Below are positions 33,895-44,836 of a DNA stretch of 64,000 bases, in pieces. Position 1 is the stretch's first letter; each line of letters starts with the position of its first letter. The position numbers and the translations under genes are program-made. This DNA comes from Paraphoma chrysanthemicola. Its lineage: Eukaryota; Ascomycota; Dothideomycetes; Pleosporales; Phaeosphaeriaceae. The stretch is taken from the NCBI GenBank assembly GCA_020744225.1, contig JAGMWG010000001.1, positions 1,736,001-1,800,000 of the forward strand. The letters are read 5' to 3'. The notes under the pieces were generated by a model. The model saw only the letters and a program-made list of their open reading frames with translations. It had not been told where the DNA came from and did no database searches.

Positions 33895-36354
33895 CTACTG
33901 TATAACAATCTCCCCATCAAGTCTAACGTCCCTACTGCTTGCCCCAACATACACCGCATACTTCCCCCTCTGTACCTCCCACTTCTGCGCCACCACATTC
34001 CAGATACTCAGATCCCTCCTGTCCAGCGCAAACTCCACATGCTTTGTCTCTCCTGGCTGCAATATACTCACACGCTCGAAACCGCGCAACTGCTTGGCTG
34101 GCGCATTTGGTATTCCGAGATAAAGCTGTGCAACCTCGTGGCCTGCGACTTTACCTGTGTTTGTGACACTGATAGTTGCGCGGTAGAGGACTTGCCAGAG
34201 CTCTGGATGCCCGCCTTGCACAATTGGGACAGAGGGAGAGGGGAAAGGTGAGAGACTGGCGTTGGCGACTGGGGTGATTGACAAGTTCGCGTAGCTGAAA
34301 GTTGTGTAGGAGAGGCCGTAGCCGAATTCGTATCGTGGAGTGATGTTTTGCGCATCGAATGCGCGGTAATCGATGTATAAGCCTTCAGTGAAGTCCGATT
34401 GTAAGAAAGCTGGATTCGAAGGGTCGACTGTTGAGTTAAGTAGTGCGCCGTAATCAGATTCTTTTTTGGCGACGGTGTATGGCAGGCGGCCTGAAGGGTT
34501 CACATCGCCATACAGGACATCGGCGATGGCGTGTCCGCTCTCTTGGCCTGGCACACCAGCGAACAGGACGGCGGTGACGTTCGGGTGATCGATCCATGCG
34601 TCGACGGTGCGGACACCAGCGTTATGAATGATGACGATGGTGTTGGAGCAATTTGTCGCAACGTTCTTGACGAGCTGGTCGCTGAAGTTGTCGGTCAGGG
34701 AGAGCCGGTCGAAAGACTCCGAGGCGTATGAATTGATGAAAACAAGGCATGCTTCGGCGTTGGCGTATATAGTCGGATTCAGGCCAAAGAAATCCCAGCG
34801 TAATGTTCCGCGGTCGGCTATGATACGGTCTTGGATGGCTTTAAATGGGCTGATCACGTAGGGTGGTGTGCTCGAGCCACTGCCGCCGGCGGTGATGAGC
34901 GTGCCGTTGAGGGTTTCCCAGCCGAAGTTCTCTTCATAGCCGCCGCCGAAGCGACTCGGGTTGTTCCATGGTGTAGCCTTGACCTCAGCATCGTAGCCGT
35001 AGATGTTCAAGAAGCGAGGATGCTCAAGCGGCAAGGTATTGTTGAGGTTCTTAACGAGTACTGTACCTGCAGCACCAATTTCCCTGATTAGAGAGGCGTG
35101 ATCTTCGCGAACATCTACGATGGGGTGTTGCACATTGTAGGGATAAACGCTGTTCTCGGGGAAGCCTTCATCCTGGTTGAGGTAATAGAAAGCAGCAAGG
35201 AGTCTTGTGTTCATGTCGTCAAGTCTTTCGCTGGTGACGGATCCGTTCGTCACAGCATCAGTGAGGTTGTCGCCCCAGAACTTAGCGACAGGCATGACTA
35301 CGTCCAAGCCTGCATTTGCAGATGCAACACCAGCGTGTTGTGCGTCCCAGTCAGATACCTTCCCTGTTAGTGCATGGAAATGAGCGGCAGACGTGGAGAC
35401 AGAGAACTTACAACGAAGCCTTCGAAACCCAGCTCAGTCTTCAAGATACCATTGAGGAGTTTGCTGTTCTGGCATCCATATCTGCTCAAGATCAGCAAGT
35501 TTTCGGATTAAATTCAAGTGTTCATAATACTTACGAGTTGTTTGCTCGTTGGTAAGAGCACATCAGTGACCCAGCACCTTCACGGAGCGCATCCATGAAT
35601 GGCCACGCATACAGTTCATGCTGCGTACGATCATCCACATTTGAGGAAACTGCTTCACCTTCAGAGCCGGGGCGCCTTCTGTATTCTTGTTCTTGCAGCA
35701 GCCAGTGCTTTGGTGTGGCAATGACACCCTCTTCTTGCGTGCCTCTGGTCAAGAGTCCACCGCCAACGCCTGCAAGGTATGGGTCTGCTCCAAGGCCCTC
35801 CCAGTTCCGCCCACCTCTTACGACTCTGCCAATGGGTCCGATGAATGGCCCAAGAGCGACATGAATACCCTTTCCTCTGTATTCTCGCCCAAGTGCTTGT
35901 CCATATCTAAGCATCAAATCTCGATCGAACGTTGCGCCGAGATGAATGCCAGCAGGGAACGAAGATACAAATTCTTGGCCACGAACACCGGCAGGTGCAT
36001 CTGCGAAGCAGATCTCGGGGATATCAAGACGAGGTACAGCGCCTGTCTGCCCCACGCAGGGTCCAGTCACGCCATGTGTAAGATTCGACTTCTCTTCCAA
36101 GGTCAATTGAGCCACAATAGCTTTCGCTCGAGCATAAGCCGCAGCCCACGCTGACGAGGTTGAGCCATTGCCACGAGCTGTCCATTGTCAATAATTACGA
36201 TTTATCGGTTTTGAGCAGCGGGAATCTCACGGCTTGGATAGACCGGCGGACTCAGACCATACAGAGGCACTTCCGACTCATTTGTGAATCCCTGTGAGAG
36301 AGTGAAGCTCGGGAATAGAGCAAGGCTCAAAGCAAGAATGTCAAAAGCCTTCAT
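33895..36354 (-). CDS. Secreted beta-glucosidase, glycoside hydrolase family 3
   Basis: Predicted 766-aa extracellular enzyme releasing glucose from beta-glucosides. Exons are 36354-36231, 36177-35535, 35481-35412 and 35358-33895. Residues 1-20 ([20 protein letters not shown]) form a signal peptide. The N-terminal TIM-barrel domain has [14 protein letters not shown] and [12 protein letters not shown]. The nucleophile is Asp282 in VVSDWDAQ, at the start of exon 4. The alpha/beta sandwich domain and a C-terminal fibronectin type III-like domain ([28 protein letters not shown]) complete the usual GH3 order. Many N-x-S/T sequons fit secretion. Family knowledge: such enzymes act on cellobiose, saponins or phenolic glucosides, and the natural substrate here is not visible. 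It heads a run of accessory enzymes. Confidence 0.9.
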
Positions 36355-37082
36355 AGTGATAGCTACAAACTCAAGCTATCATCACCAGGCATGGCGAGGA
36401 TATATGCTTCGACCAAGCTTTTCCAGTCGCTGATCGCATCATTCTATCGCCCTGTTGCGAGCACCGATCTGAGCGCCGGAATCTTCTACCGTGCTCCTCT
36501 TCTCGCCTTGGCAAGGAGGGGAAGCGGGTAGCGGCCTGCATTTTGTCCCTGTCAGTGCGAAGGTGATCAATGACGTTTGTCGGGTCGTTCGGGTGATGTG
36601 TTGAAGTTGACCCGAAAGGTGGGCTCAGGGCCGAAGAACACCCGTGCATTTGGCTAGGCTGAACTGTGGTTGCATGTTTCCGTCATTCTCTCCGGTCCAG
36701 GGCAAGTCGCCCGATGTTCTTGTGTCAATTGGATCTGCACGATGGGCGATCGAAGCGGTGGTAAGTCGGAACTGCCGCTGCAGTATTTCCAAGACTCCCG
36801 GGCGCACTCTTTATCCTCTAGAAAGAAGCATTAGCCATTATTCAGCCACAGTCTTAGCCTGCTTGTTGATAGCCACCGTCAATGTTGACGCAATGACCCA
36901 TGCATCCTGACTCTCTTTCCCATCAGTATCCGAATTTCAGTTCACTACCTCGTTGCCCCAATATTAGAGTGGGCGCACTGGCGACCAGGTTTGCTAGAAA
37001 TCGGACTTCCACTGCATCAACAGAACGCACAGCAGTCCTAAGATGATGAACAGGGTTCTTATAAGCTTGAGAACAATTGATT
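36355..37082. other. Intergenic, upstream of the beta-glucosidase
   Basis: This 728-base gap lies between the beta-glucosidase start and the hydrolase stop (both minus strand). It contains only short ORFs under 95 codons without family features. It presumably contains the beta-glucosidase promoter, and no specific carbon-source element was confirmed. Confidence 0.4.
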
Positions 37083-37949
37083 CTAGCTGGCTCCTAACGA
37101 ACCCAAAAAATCTAGAAACACTCCCTGACATCTCTCCGCTCGGGTGACATATATCTCATGCCCGCCACCTTCAATGAGCGCTAGCCTGCTCCCACTGATG
37201 CTGTCCGCTATAGCTTTCTGATCCTCTACTTTCGCAGCCACGCTCGCTGTTGGCGCCAGGATCAGCATCGGCACCCGTATCTGCGAGAGAAAAGGGCGCG
37301 CATCGATTTTGCTCAGGAACTCTGCATACTGCCCCATGCCCTCACCATCACTAATTGAAACCTGATCGAGATACCACGGAAGATACGCCGGATCAGATAT
37401 TGGTATGGTGCCTGGAACACGAGCTAGTTCTTCCGTCCAGCCTCGCGACCCTAATTCTCGGCAAGCCGTAGGCCAATCTTCACGACCAAAAGCAAACAAT
37501 TGCAGCGCGGGCGGAGGAAGGTATGTTGGACTCGAGCATATGGTCAAGCTCAAAAGTCTATCTGGGTACTTCGCAGCAAAGATTTCGCCCAGAATTCCGC
37601 CCGTCGATTCACCGAGGAAGTGCACTTTTGCGATTCCAAGTTGGTCGAGCGTGTCAACTATTTCTCCAAGTATAGCTTCCGTGCTATAATCATAGCTCTC
37701 AATCTCGTTTGGCGAAGGAAAGCTGGAATATCCATGCCCACGCAGGTCGCGTCGAATGACCTGGTATTTCCGTGCCAGTACCGGTATCCAATGGTACCAA
37801 AATCGAGAATGGCGACCAAAGCCATGCTGAATCAGAATCGTCTCTCGTGGTTTCCAGGGATCTGTGAAATCGTCGCAGATGTAGTGCGTCCGTTGCCCAT
37901 TTGGATGGACGACGTATGTGCGCCCCTCTTGATCACGATGTAATGGCAT
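37083..37949 (-). CDS. Alpha/beta-fold hydrolase
   Basis: Intronless, 288 aa, no signal peptide. Visible features are the oxyanion HGFGRHSRFW near residue 42, RRDLRGHGYSS near 66, the nucleophile elbow GESTGG (Ser115) and the catalytic His264 in EGGGHEIYV. The acid is probably an Asp or Glu late in the sequence. The size and HGxG motif fit the prokaryote-like alpha/beta hydrolase group with esterases, lactonases and C-C bond hydrolases (for example 3-oxoadipate enol-lactonase-like). The exact substrate cannot be read from sequence. It is divergent from the P450 across 321 bases, so a shared promoter is possible. Confidence 0.8.
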   Translation of the reverse strand: MPLHRDQEGRTYVVHPNGQRTHYICDDFTDPWKPRETILIQHGFGRHSRFWYHWIPVLARKYQVIRRDLRGHGYSSFPSPNEIESYDYSTEAILGEIVDTLDQLGIAKVHFLGESTGGILGEIFAAKYPDRLLSLTICSSPTYLPPPALQLFAFGREDWPTACRELGSRGWTEELARVPGTIPISDPAYLPWYLDQVSISDGEGMGQYAEFLSKIDARPFLSQIRVPMLILAPTASVAAKVEDQKAIADSISGSRLALIEGGGHEIYVTRAERCQGVFLDFLGSLGAS

Positions 37950-38270
37950 ACTGGGCGTTGGGAAGCAGCTTCGAAAGTAGTTCTAAGATCGTGTCATCCG
38001 AAAAACAATTCTATACTAGAAATGGTGGTTTTGGACCCAATCAGAGGTTGATAATATCTGTGTGGGGCAGCATTCACGGTTTGTGGGGAAGCTGTGAGGG
38101 GTTGTAGAACCCCAAACTTGAGCCCTAGTGGCCTTAGCATCATGCGTACTAGCCCTGACGCTTCTTCAAAAGAGAGCAAACATGAAATGTTAAGCCTCAG
38201 TGGTGAATAGTACCTTCAAGGATTGCGATTGGCATTGTGAGGGCGAAAAACAATAACACCAACGACTGCA
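37950..38270. promoter_or_regulatory. Divergent promoter hydrolase / P450
   Basis: This 321-base gap lies between the two ATGs. It is a candidate shared control region for two enzymes that may act together. No specific motif was identified. Confidence 0.4.
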
Positions 38271-40023
38271 ATGGCGATATCCGACGTGCTTCAGGCGTTA
38301 CCATTGTCGCCGTCCTTAGTGAAACTATTGCTACTGGTCGCAGTACCTGTGACATTCCTCTTGGGTATTTATCTCTACATTGTACCCAATGTTCTCAAGG
38401 TTTGTACATTTTCTGAGGATCCTCAATGTGCATTGGCGGCCTTGTACGAGGGCATGATTAACAGTACTTCAGGACTCACGGCGAAAGCATCTTCCACCGG
38501 GCCCAAAAGGAATTCCGTTTATGGGAAACTTGTTCGACCTTGCAGATACAGAACTTGTGCGCGGCAAAGCTATTGCCTGGCGCAAGCAGTATGGCGACAT
38601 TTTCTATACCAAGATTGGTGGCACAGACTACGTCTGGCTTTCTTCGCCGAAGGTCGTCAAAGACTTGATGGATAAGAAGAGCAGCGTATACTCGTCAAGA
38701 GCCCCGTCTCCGTTGGCTCAGGATGTTGCATCAGCTGGACGACGACAACTATTCATGCCTTATGGACCACGTTGGCGAAGCATCCGCAAGCACAGCCATG
38801 ACTTATTAAACCTGCGCACGAGCGTAAATTACCAGCCTGTCCAAGATTTTGAAAGCAAAGTCCTGTTAAGAGAGCTCACAGAAAGTCCCGACGACTTCAT
38901 GCTCATCAATCGCCGCTATTCTGCCAGTGTCATCATGCTCGTCACTTACGGCTACCGGATTCCAAGCTGGAATGACCCGTTGATCAAGCGCATTTACGAT
39001 GTGCTTGATCGCTTCACGGAAATGACTGCTCCAGGCGCACATGCAATTGAGTCGTTTCCAAGCTTGGCAAGCTTGCCGCAGTGGCTGCTAGGAAATTGGC
39101 GATCCCATGGCGAGGATGTGTTCGAGAAAGATAGCAAGGTATATCTAGACCTTTGGAATAGGCTGAAGAAAGAAACGGATGCTGGGACTGCACGAGACTG
39201 CTTTACCAAGACATTCTACTTGAACGATCCGGCGAAGAGTGGCATCGACGATCTTGCGGCGGCTTATACATGTGGCGGGCTCATCGAAGCTGGGTCTGAG
39301 ACCACAGGCACAACGCTGAACAACTTCGTCTTGTGCATGGTTCTCTTCCCGGAAACTCAAAAGAAAGCACAAGAAGAGCTGGACCGCGTCGTTGGAGCCG
39401 ATCGCTTACCGGTTTGGGAAGATGAGGATAGTCTACCATACTTACGGGGCTTGATCAAAGAAGTTTTGCGTTGGCGCCCAGTCAACAAATTTGGAATGCC
39501 GCATGCGACGAGCGAAGACGATTGGTATGAAGGATACTTCATTCCGAAGGGAAGTGTCGCGGTGTTGAACTGGTGGTAAGCTTGCCTATATCCGTTTCAC
39601 GCGAGTTGAAAACTAAACCTACACAGGGCTATCCACCGTGATCCAGATCTGTGGCCCAATCCCGACGCCTTCGACCCAGCGCGATACATCAACCACAAAG
39701 CCTCAGCGGCAGACTCGGCCAATGCATCCGACCCGAAGAAGCGTGATCATTTCGCCTATGGTGCTGGCAGACGCATATGTCCTGGCCTACATGTTGCCGA
39801 GCGCTCGTTGTTCATCAATATTTCACGCGTTCTGTGGGGTTTCAGTCTAGCTAAGAAGAAAGGAAAAGATGGCAAAGAGATCGATGTCACGGAAGAGATG
39901 TTGCCTGGCTTTTTCAGCATACCTAAGCCGTTTGAGTGCGATATTCGACCGCGAAGTGCGAAGCATGCGCAGGTTATGAAGAAGGAGTGGGAAAAGGCTG
40001 AGAAGGAAGGGCTGGACTTTTAA
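38271..40023 (+). CDS. Cytochrome P450 monooxygenase
   Basis: Predicted 537-aa microsomal P450. Exons are 38271-38399, 38488-39575 and 39627-40023. The N-terminal anchor (residues about 18-38) is followed by the proline hinge LPPGPKGIPFMGN at the second exon start. The I-helix AGSETTGTT is at about 311, the K-helix ExxR is E368-x-x-R371, and the haem-binding FAYGAGRRICPGLH has the axial Cys at about 456. All elements needed for activity are present. It resembles fungal O-methylsterigmatocystin-oxidoreductase-like sequences in general shape, but I do not assign a CYP family. With a hydrolase, a dehydrogenase and a CMD-like gene adjacent, it probably hydroxylates a small hydrophobic or aromatic compound (inference). 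Confidence 0.88.
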
Positions 40024-40363
40024 GAAAGTCAGAAGTGCTGAAATGACAGACAATGTCGCCATGCGACGCCCTTGTATCATATTTTACGAACTGGTAGAGG
40101 AAAATGCTGCTGTTGAGAATATGACCACAACACCAGGGATTCATCTTGAAGCGACAAAACGTCAGCCCCCAATATTGCACTGCAATTACTAGCGCCCTCG
40201 AGCAGATCTCGATTTAAGCGAGCCGCCTGACATTGCTGCCTTGTGCGCCTCACTTTGCACAGTGGTTGAGGCGAAAGGGCATTGCGTTTTGCACTGCAAT
40301 CTCTAGCGTGAACGACCTTTTGTCAAAGTGTACATTGCTGATACGTGGTCGTCGTCATGATTA
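40024..40363. other. Intergenic between convergent genes
   Basis: This 340-base region is the 3' flank of both the P450 and the dehydrogenase. A partly repeated phrase (TTGCACTGCAAT followed by a short run ending in CTAGCG) occurs at about 40175-40194 and again at about 40289-40308. I see no gene. Confidence 0.4.
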
Positions 40364-41285
40364 TCAATACCCGTTCCTCTTCAACGGCTCCTTACCAATA
40401 GCATAACCCTCATCCCAAATCGTGTGACTCTGTGTGCCCATCCATTTCTGACTCTCATTCGGCCAATCTACCTGCTGTCTGAAAAAGATGTCTCCCTGAG
40501 AAAGCTCTACAGCCTGGCCGGTCAACGTATCGTCCGCGAGGAAGGCATCGATGGCCTTATATGCAGTCGTCAGAGGTGTGATATGCTCTTTCGGCCAGCG
40601 CTTCAACACCTCTGGTGGGCATAGATTGGTTGGAATGAAGGCTGGGCAAATGGCATTCACTGTGATGCCTTCTTTGACGAAGACTTCGCCTGTTGCGCGG
40701 ACGAAGCCAACGATGCCGTACTTGGAGGCTGTGTATTGTGGGCATTGGGGCATGGAGCTGGGACGCGTTAATCATGCTTGTCTAGAAGCGTCATGTCTGA
40801 TGCATCACTTACTATAATCCCGCTGCACTGCTCGTCGCAACGAACTTTCCCTTTCCACCACCAGCCTCCTTGCTTCTCCTGACGTAGTACTTGAACAACC
40901 ACAGCCCTTGAACCACTGCTTCCAAATTGACTGCCAGTGTCTTCGTGTTCAATGGCTTCAATAGTCCCTCTTCGTCTAGCTCTTCCTTTTCTGCACTCTC
41001 GTAGATGACCTGGCGATCGTCGACGCCTGCATTGGCATGGAAGAAGTCAAGTCGCTTGCCGCCCCATTCATACGCTTGTTTGAAAAGGCGCGCCTGTGAT
41101 GGGTAGGATGAGACATCTACTTGGATGAAAGTTGCATCTGGACCGAGCGCCGATGCTACCTTCTCGCCTGTTGCGGGGTTGAGGTCCGCGATTACGACTT
41201 TGTAGCCTTTTGAGTACAAATGCGTCGCTACACCTTCGCCAATACCTGATCCAGCGCCTGTTACAACTGCTACGGGCTTCGACAT
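40364..41285 (-). CDS. NAD(H)-type short-chain dehydrogenase/reductase
   Basis: 288-aa classical SDR. Exons are 41285-40813 and 40757-40364, with a split Tyr codon. The nucleotide-binding motif TGAGSGIG is at residues 10-17. Asp at the end of beta-2 (VVIADLN) points to NAD(H) rather than NADP(H). HANAGV (the NAG motif) follows, then the active-site Ser in ATSSAAG, and Tyr166 and Lys170 in YTASK. It oxidises an alcohol or reduces a ketone of unknown identity. The C-terminal part is close to the 15-hydroxyprostaglandin-dehydrogenase-like SDRs common in fungi. It is divergent from the CMD-like gene and convergent with the P450. Confidence 0.87.
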
Positions 41286-41833
41286 CGCAAATGCAGTCTG
41301 TCAGTCGATGATGTTAAAAAATGGACTTAGATTGTGAAGATGTTGGTATCCAAGTCTGACAACACTTGCGCAATGCGTGCGGCGCGATATACTCTAGGCT
41401 TCATATTCCCGAACATGCTTCGTAACCAGCCGTGCCAGCTTCACTTGCCGGGTTGCTTGGTGGTGCGGAGAGGAGGCCGACCCCACATTCACTCGGAATC
41501 GGAAGACATGACGGAAGCACGAACTTCCCCGCACTAAACTGCATCAGTCGTGTGGGGAGAACGGCCAATTATCACCCAGTAACCACATACATCAGAACTG
41601 TCGAGAATTGCAATTGTGATCTTGCGAAGAATCGCATTGCTCTTATAGAATAGTCTGATGATGTTGCTGATGAAATTGAAGATGCAGTTGCCATCAGGAA
41701 AGAGTCGGGAAGTGACAACTTGAACCTCGGCAGCGAACGGGACCACGCCGTGTTCTAAGGATGCCATCCATCTTTCCGTTCGTTCGATCAGAACAACGCA
41801 GCATTCAAGCACGCACACACATACAATTCCAAA
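41286..41833. promoter_or_regulatory. Divergent promoter dehydrogenase / CMD-like gene
   Basis: This 548-base gap has no supported gene. The ORFs in it (41334-41653 plus, 41534-41887 minus) are short and lack family features. Confidence 0.4.
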
Positions 41834-42340
41834 ATGCCGCCCATAAACCGTAACAAGATCCATGAAGCGAAAGTCCAGGACGCCCACAAAACTCTCTTCG
41901 ACGAAGGCCTCTCCATCCGCCGCTCCGTCGCCGGCGATTCCTATGTCGACGCCTCACTCGCCCGCCACTCCTCGCCCTTTTCCAAGCCATTGCAAGAGCT
42001 CGTCACAGAGGTAGGCTGGGGCTGGATATGGAGTCGGCCGGGACTAAGTAGGCAGCAACGGAGTTTGCTGAACTTGGGCATGTTGTGTGCGTTGAATCGG
42101 AGTACGGAATTGGGCGTGCATGTCAGAGGCGCGTTGAGGAACGGGTTGAGTGAGGAGGAGATTAGGGAGGCGCTATTGCAGGTTGGAGCTTACGTTGGAC
42201 TACCGGCTGGTATGTATAGTATGGTATGTGAGAAGTCTATATTGTGCTGATGGTCGGTAGCTATTGAGGGTTTCAGAGTAGCGGAGAAAGTAATTGAGGA
42301 TTGGAAAAAGGAGGAAGGTAAAATCAAGGCTAAGCTCTAG
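41834..42340 (+). CDS. Carboxymuconolactone decarboxylase-like protein
   Basis: 151 aa. Exons are 41834-42209 and 42261-42340, with a split Ala codon at the junction AG-AIEGF. The helical CMD/AhpD-like fold is seen in SRQQRSLLNLGMLCALNRSTELGVHVRGALRNGLSEEEIREALLQVGAYVGLPAG. That matches the gamma-carboxymuconolactone decarboxylase family, which opens and decarboxylates lactones in the beta-ketoadipate route. It lacks the CxxC pair of AhpD-type peroxidase partners (one Cys in MLCALN). Many fungal relatives have no proven reaction, so decarboxylation is an inference from the family. Genes on both sides are oxidoreductases or esterases. Confidence 0.85.
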
Positions 42341-42383
42341 ATTGTAATAGACAGATGATCAAGGCCTGGTCGAAGGAGAAGAA

Positions 42384-44266
42384 TTATTGCCCAGCGAGAA
42401 ACATATCCCAAGCCACACTGACTGCATCCATATCCACTTTTCCGCTCTCACTCAACCGCCAGAGTATATCTCTTCTGCCCTGCCTCCATCCATTGTCATC
42501 TACAATTCCAGCCATGCTCGTCTCACTCGGTCCATATACCCTGCGCGTACTCTTCTCACTTGTATACTTCTCCCAGGGCTCAACACCATTCACAAACCTT
42601 ATAAAGTCCAGGGCCAACGTCTTCGCAACCTTGACAGTATCATCTGACAGGTAGTCATGGAAGTTCTGGAACAGGAAAGCAGCATCAAGTATGTGCGAAC
42701 TCAGCCCTTTCAGCGGTCCATCCCAAGGATTCACCTCGTCGAAGTTGTACAGGTATGCCCTCCCCGGAAACGAGCGTGCATATGCAAGAGCGGGTGCAGC
42801 GTATGCTATGTCCGTTGCGAAGTCGATGATGCGCTGTATGGCATTATCATCGTTTGTTGTTGGAGTGATGTCGTATGCATCCAAGATCGCCACAGCTGCG
42901 TCAGCAGAAAGATGCTTATATAAAGAGCTGTTCAGAGCTGAAGCAATGCCAGCTTTACGCTGCATGAGGCCCATGAATAGAAACACGCTGCCGTCGTGCT
43001 TGGTAGAGCCAATGAGGAGAGCCTCGCACCACTTGAAGCCAGGTACAGCGTCGCTCTGCGCTGTTTCTGTCGCAGCGAGCCCTGCAAATGTCGTCCTCGA
43101 CGGCATGACAGCATCCTCATGGTTTGAAAGACTGGGTGCAGTAATTGCTCCGATATCGTCGTCCACCAGACATGGCAAGAGCGGAATACTCATCGGCGTC
43201 ATCTCAGCCAATTCTTCTGGACTCGCCGACATCAACCTTTCGATACGCTCTTCGACCGACGCATCTTCGAGTCCAAAATTTTTGATGATCGATGCATACG
43301 ACATCTCAGCCACCGCTGCCGGGAGTGGTTTCAACATAATCGGCGTGCCGGACATGGAAATGGCGCGTCTAAATAGCGGTTCCTTGGAGTGTAATTGATA
43401 CAGTACCGACGCTATCGTTCATCAGTCTCACATTTCCCAAGCTTAAGTAGGGCATAGAAGGAGTATACATGCCTGCTCCTGCACTCTCACCAACAACCGT
43501 AACATTCTCCGCATCACCCCCAAACGCACCGATATACTTCTTGACCCACTGCAACGCGCACTTTTGATCGCGCAGACTATTATTGCCTGGGTACCCATTA
43601 TCCCTGAGTTCCTTGGACATCAAATTCCCTGGAACGCCAAGGCGATAACTACAACACATACCGTTATTAGCACCGCGGTGGGGTAAAGGATGTGGAATAG
43701 AGATGGGCGACGGTGATACATAGGGAATGAAGAGGGCAGACATACTTGATACTAACAACCACAACACCCATCCCAAGCTCCTCACTCAAACCCACTAAGC
43801 GCGCAGGATCGTAGTGCGCCCACGAATTCGCACCCATGATGAATCCGCCGCCGTGAATCCAGACCAGTACCGGCAAGGTTTTGCCATCTTGGATCTGGAC
43901 GTCGGGGACAGTGATATTTAGGTTCAAACACTCGGTGCCTGACATGCGTGGTGCAATTTCGGGAGTGGGTGTCGGGAGGGTACATTGGATCAAAGTCGAT
44001 TGTTCGAGGAGACATGCGGATGGGCCCGGAGCATTGGGACTGCCTGTGAGTCAATATGTGGAAGAGGATTGGGAAGGGAAGGTGGAATACCCGAACGAAG
44101 TGGCGTCGATGAAAGTATCCGGGTCGTAAGGTGTGATGAGTTCAGGTGGAGACAGTTGATCTATAAGACTGGCGTATTTGATGCCTCGATACTGGGTCAC
44201 TCCATTCAATCGAACGCCTTGGAAAGTTCCAATGGGAGTCTTGAGAGGGGGCGGTATGTTTGGCAT
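42384..44266 (-). CDS. Type-B carboxylesterase
   Basis: Predicted 557 aa, carboxylesterase/lipase family. Exons are 44266-44091, 44039-43746, 43648-43473 and 43411-42384. Phases close only if intron 3 uses a GC donor (43472-43471) and the AG at 43413-43412. The result is GESAGAASVLYQLHSKEPLFRRAISMSGT, the textbook continuation. The oxyanion hole is WIHGGGFIMG, the nucleophile is Ser212 in GESAGA, and the His is in LSSHILDAAFLF. An Asp in KHDGSVFLF may stand where Glu is usual. I see no clear signal peptide (start MPNIPPPLKTPIG), so it may be intracellular. It lies 44 bases from the CMD-like stop, tail-to-tail. Confidence 0.85.
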
Positions 44267-44836
44267 CTCAGCGCCTTGAAAAGAAGTAAGTAGATATAGT
44301 CTCGGTTGTAAAGCACAAAGTTTGTTGAGTGAATGGTCGACGCGTTGCACTCTTGAATACATATGAAAGCAGTACTAGTCCAACGCTCTTTATACCTCCT
44401 CATAACATCAGGCCCACCAAATCTAGCACTTCATACTATCACACATATCAAGCTAGTGCTATCTTTCAAAGCGGGTACCTGCAGAGTAAGCGAGACGCGA
44501 TGCCAGAGAGGGAAAGGGTCCGCACGTGACATCGGCCGAAAAGCATGACCGACGCATACAATTGCTTCCATGAGGGCGTCGAAGCACGTGAATCGTGGAT
44601 ATAGTCAGGCTAAAATCTGCGTTTGGTGGCTTTCAAAGGATGGTAGGAAGCGGGGCGCGACGGCGCAAGGTTAAATGGAGTTTACATGGCGGTGAGTTGT
44701 GTCGGCTACAGCGCGTGCCCAGATTTGCAAATTGAGTGGAAAAGTCAAGCAATACAAGAGGTCAGATCGACACGATGAATGCAATGGGTATCTCATACGA
44801 CTATGCTATGCATTTTTCCCTGCAACACCTCGTCAA
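44267..44836. other. Intergenic, 3' of utp22 and 5' of the carboxylesterase
   Basis: This 570-base gap separates a housekeeping gene from the accessory enzyme run. Only short ORFs of low quality were seen. It should contain the carboxylesterase promoter. Confidence 0.4.
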
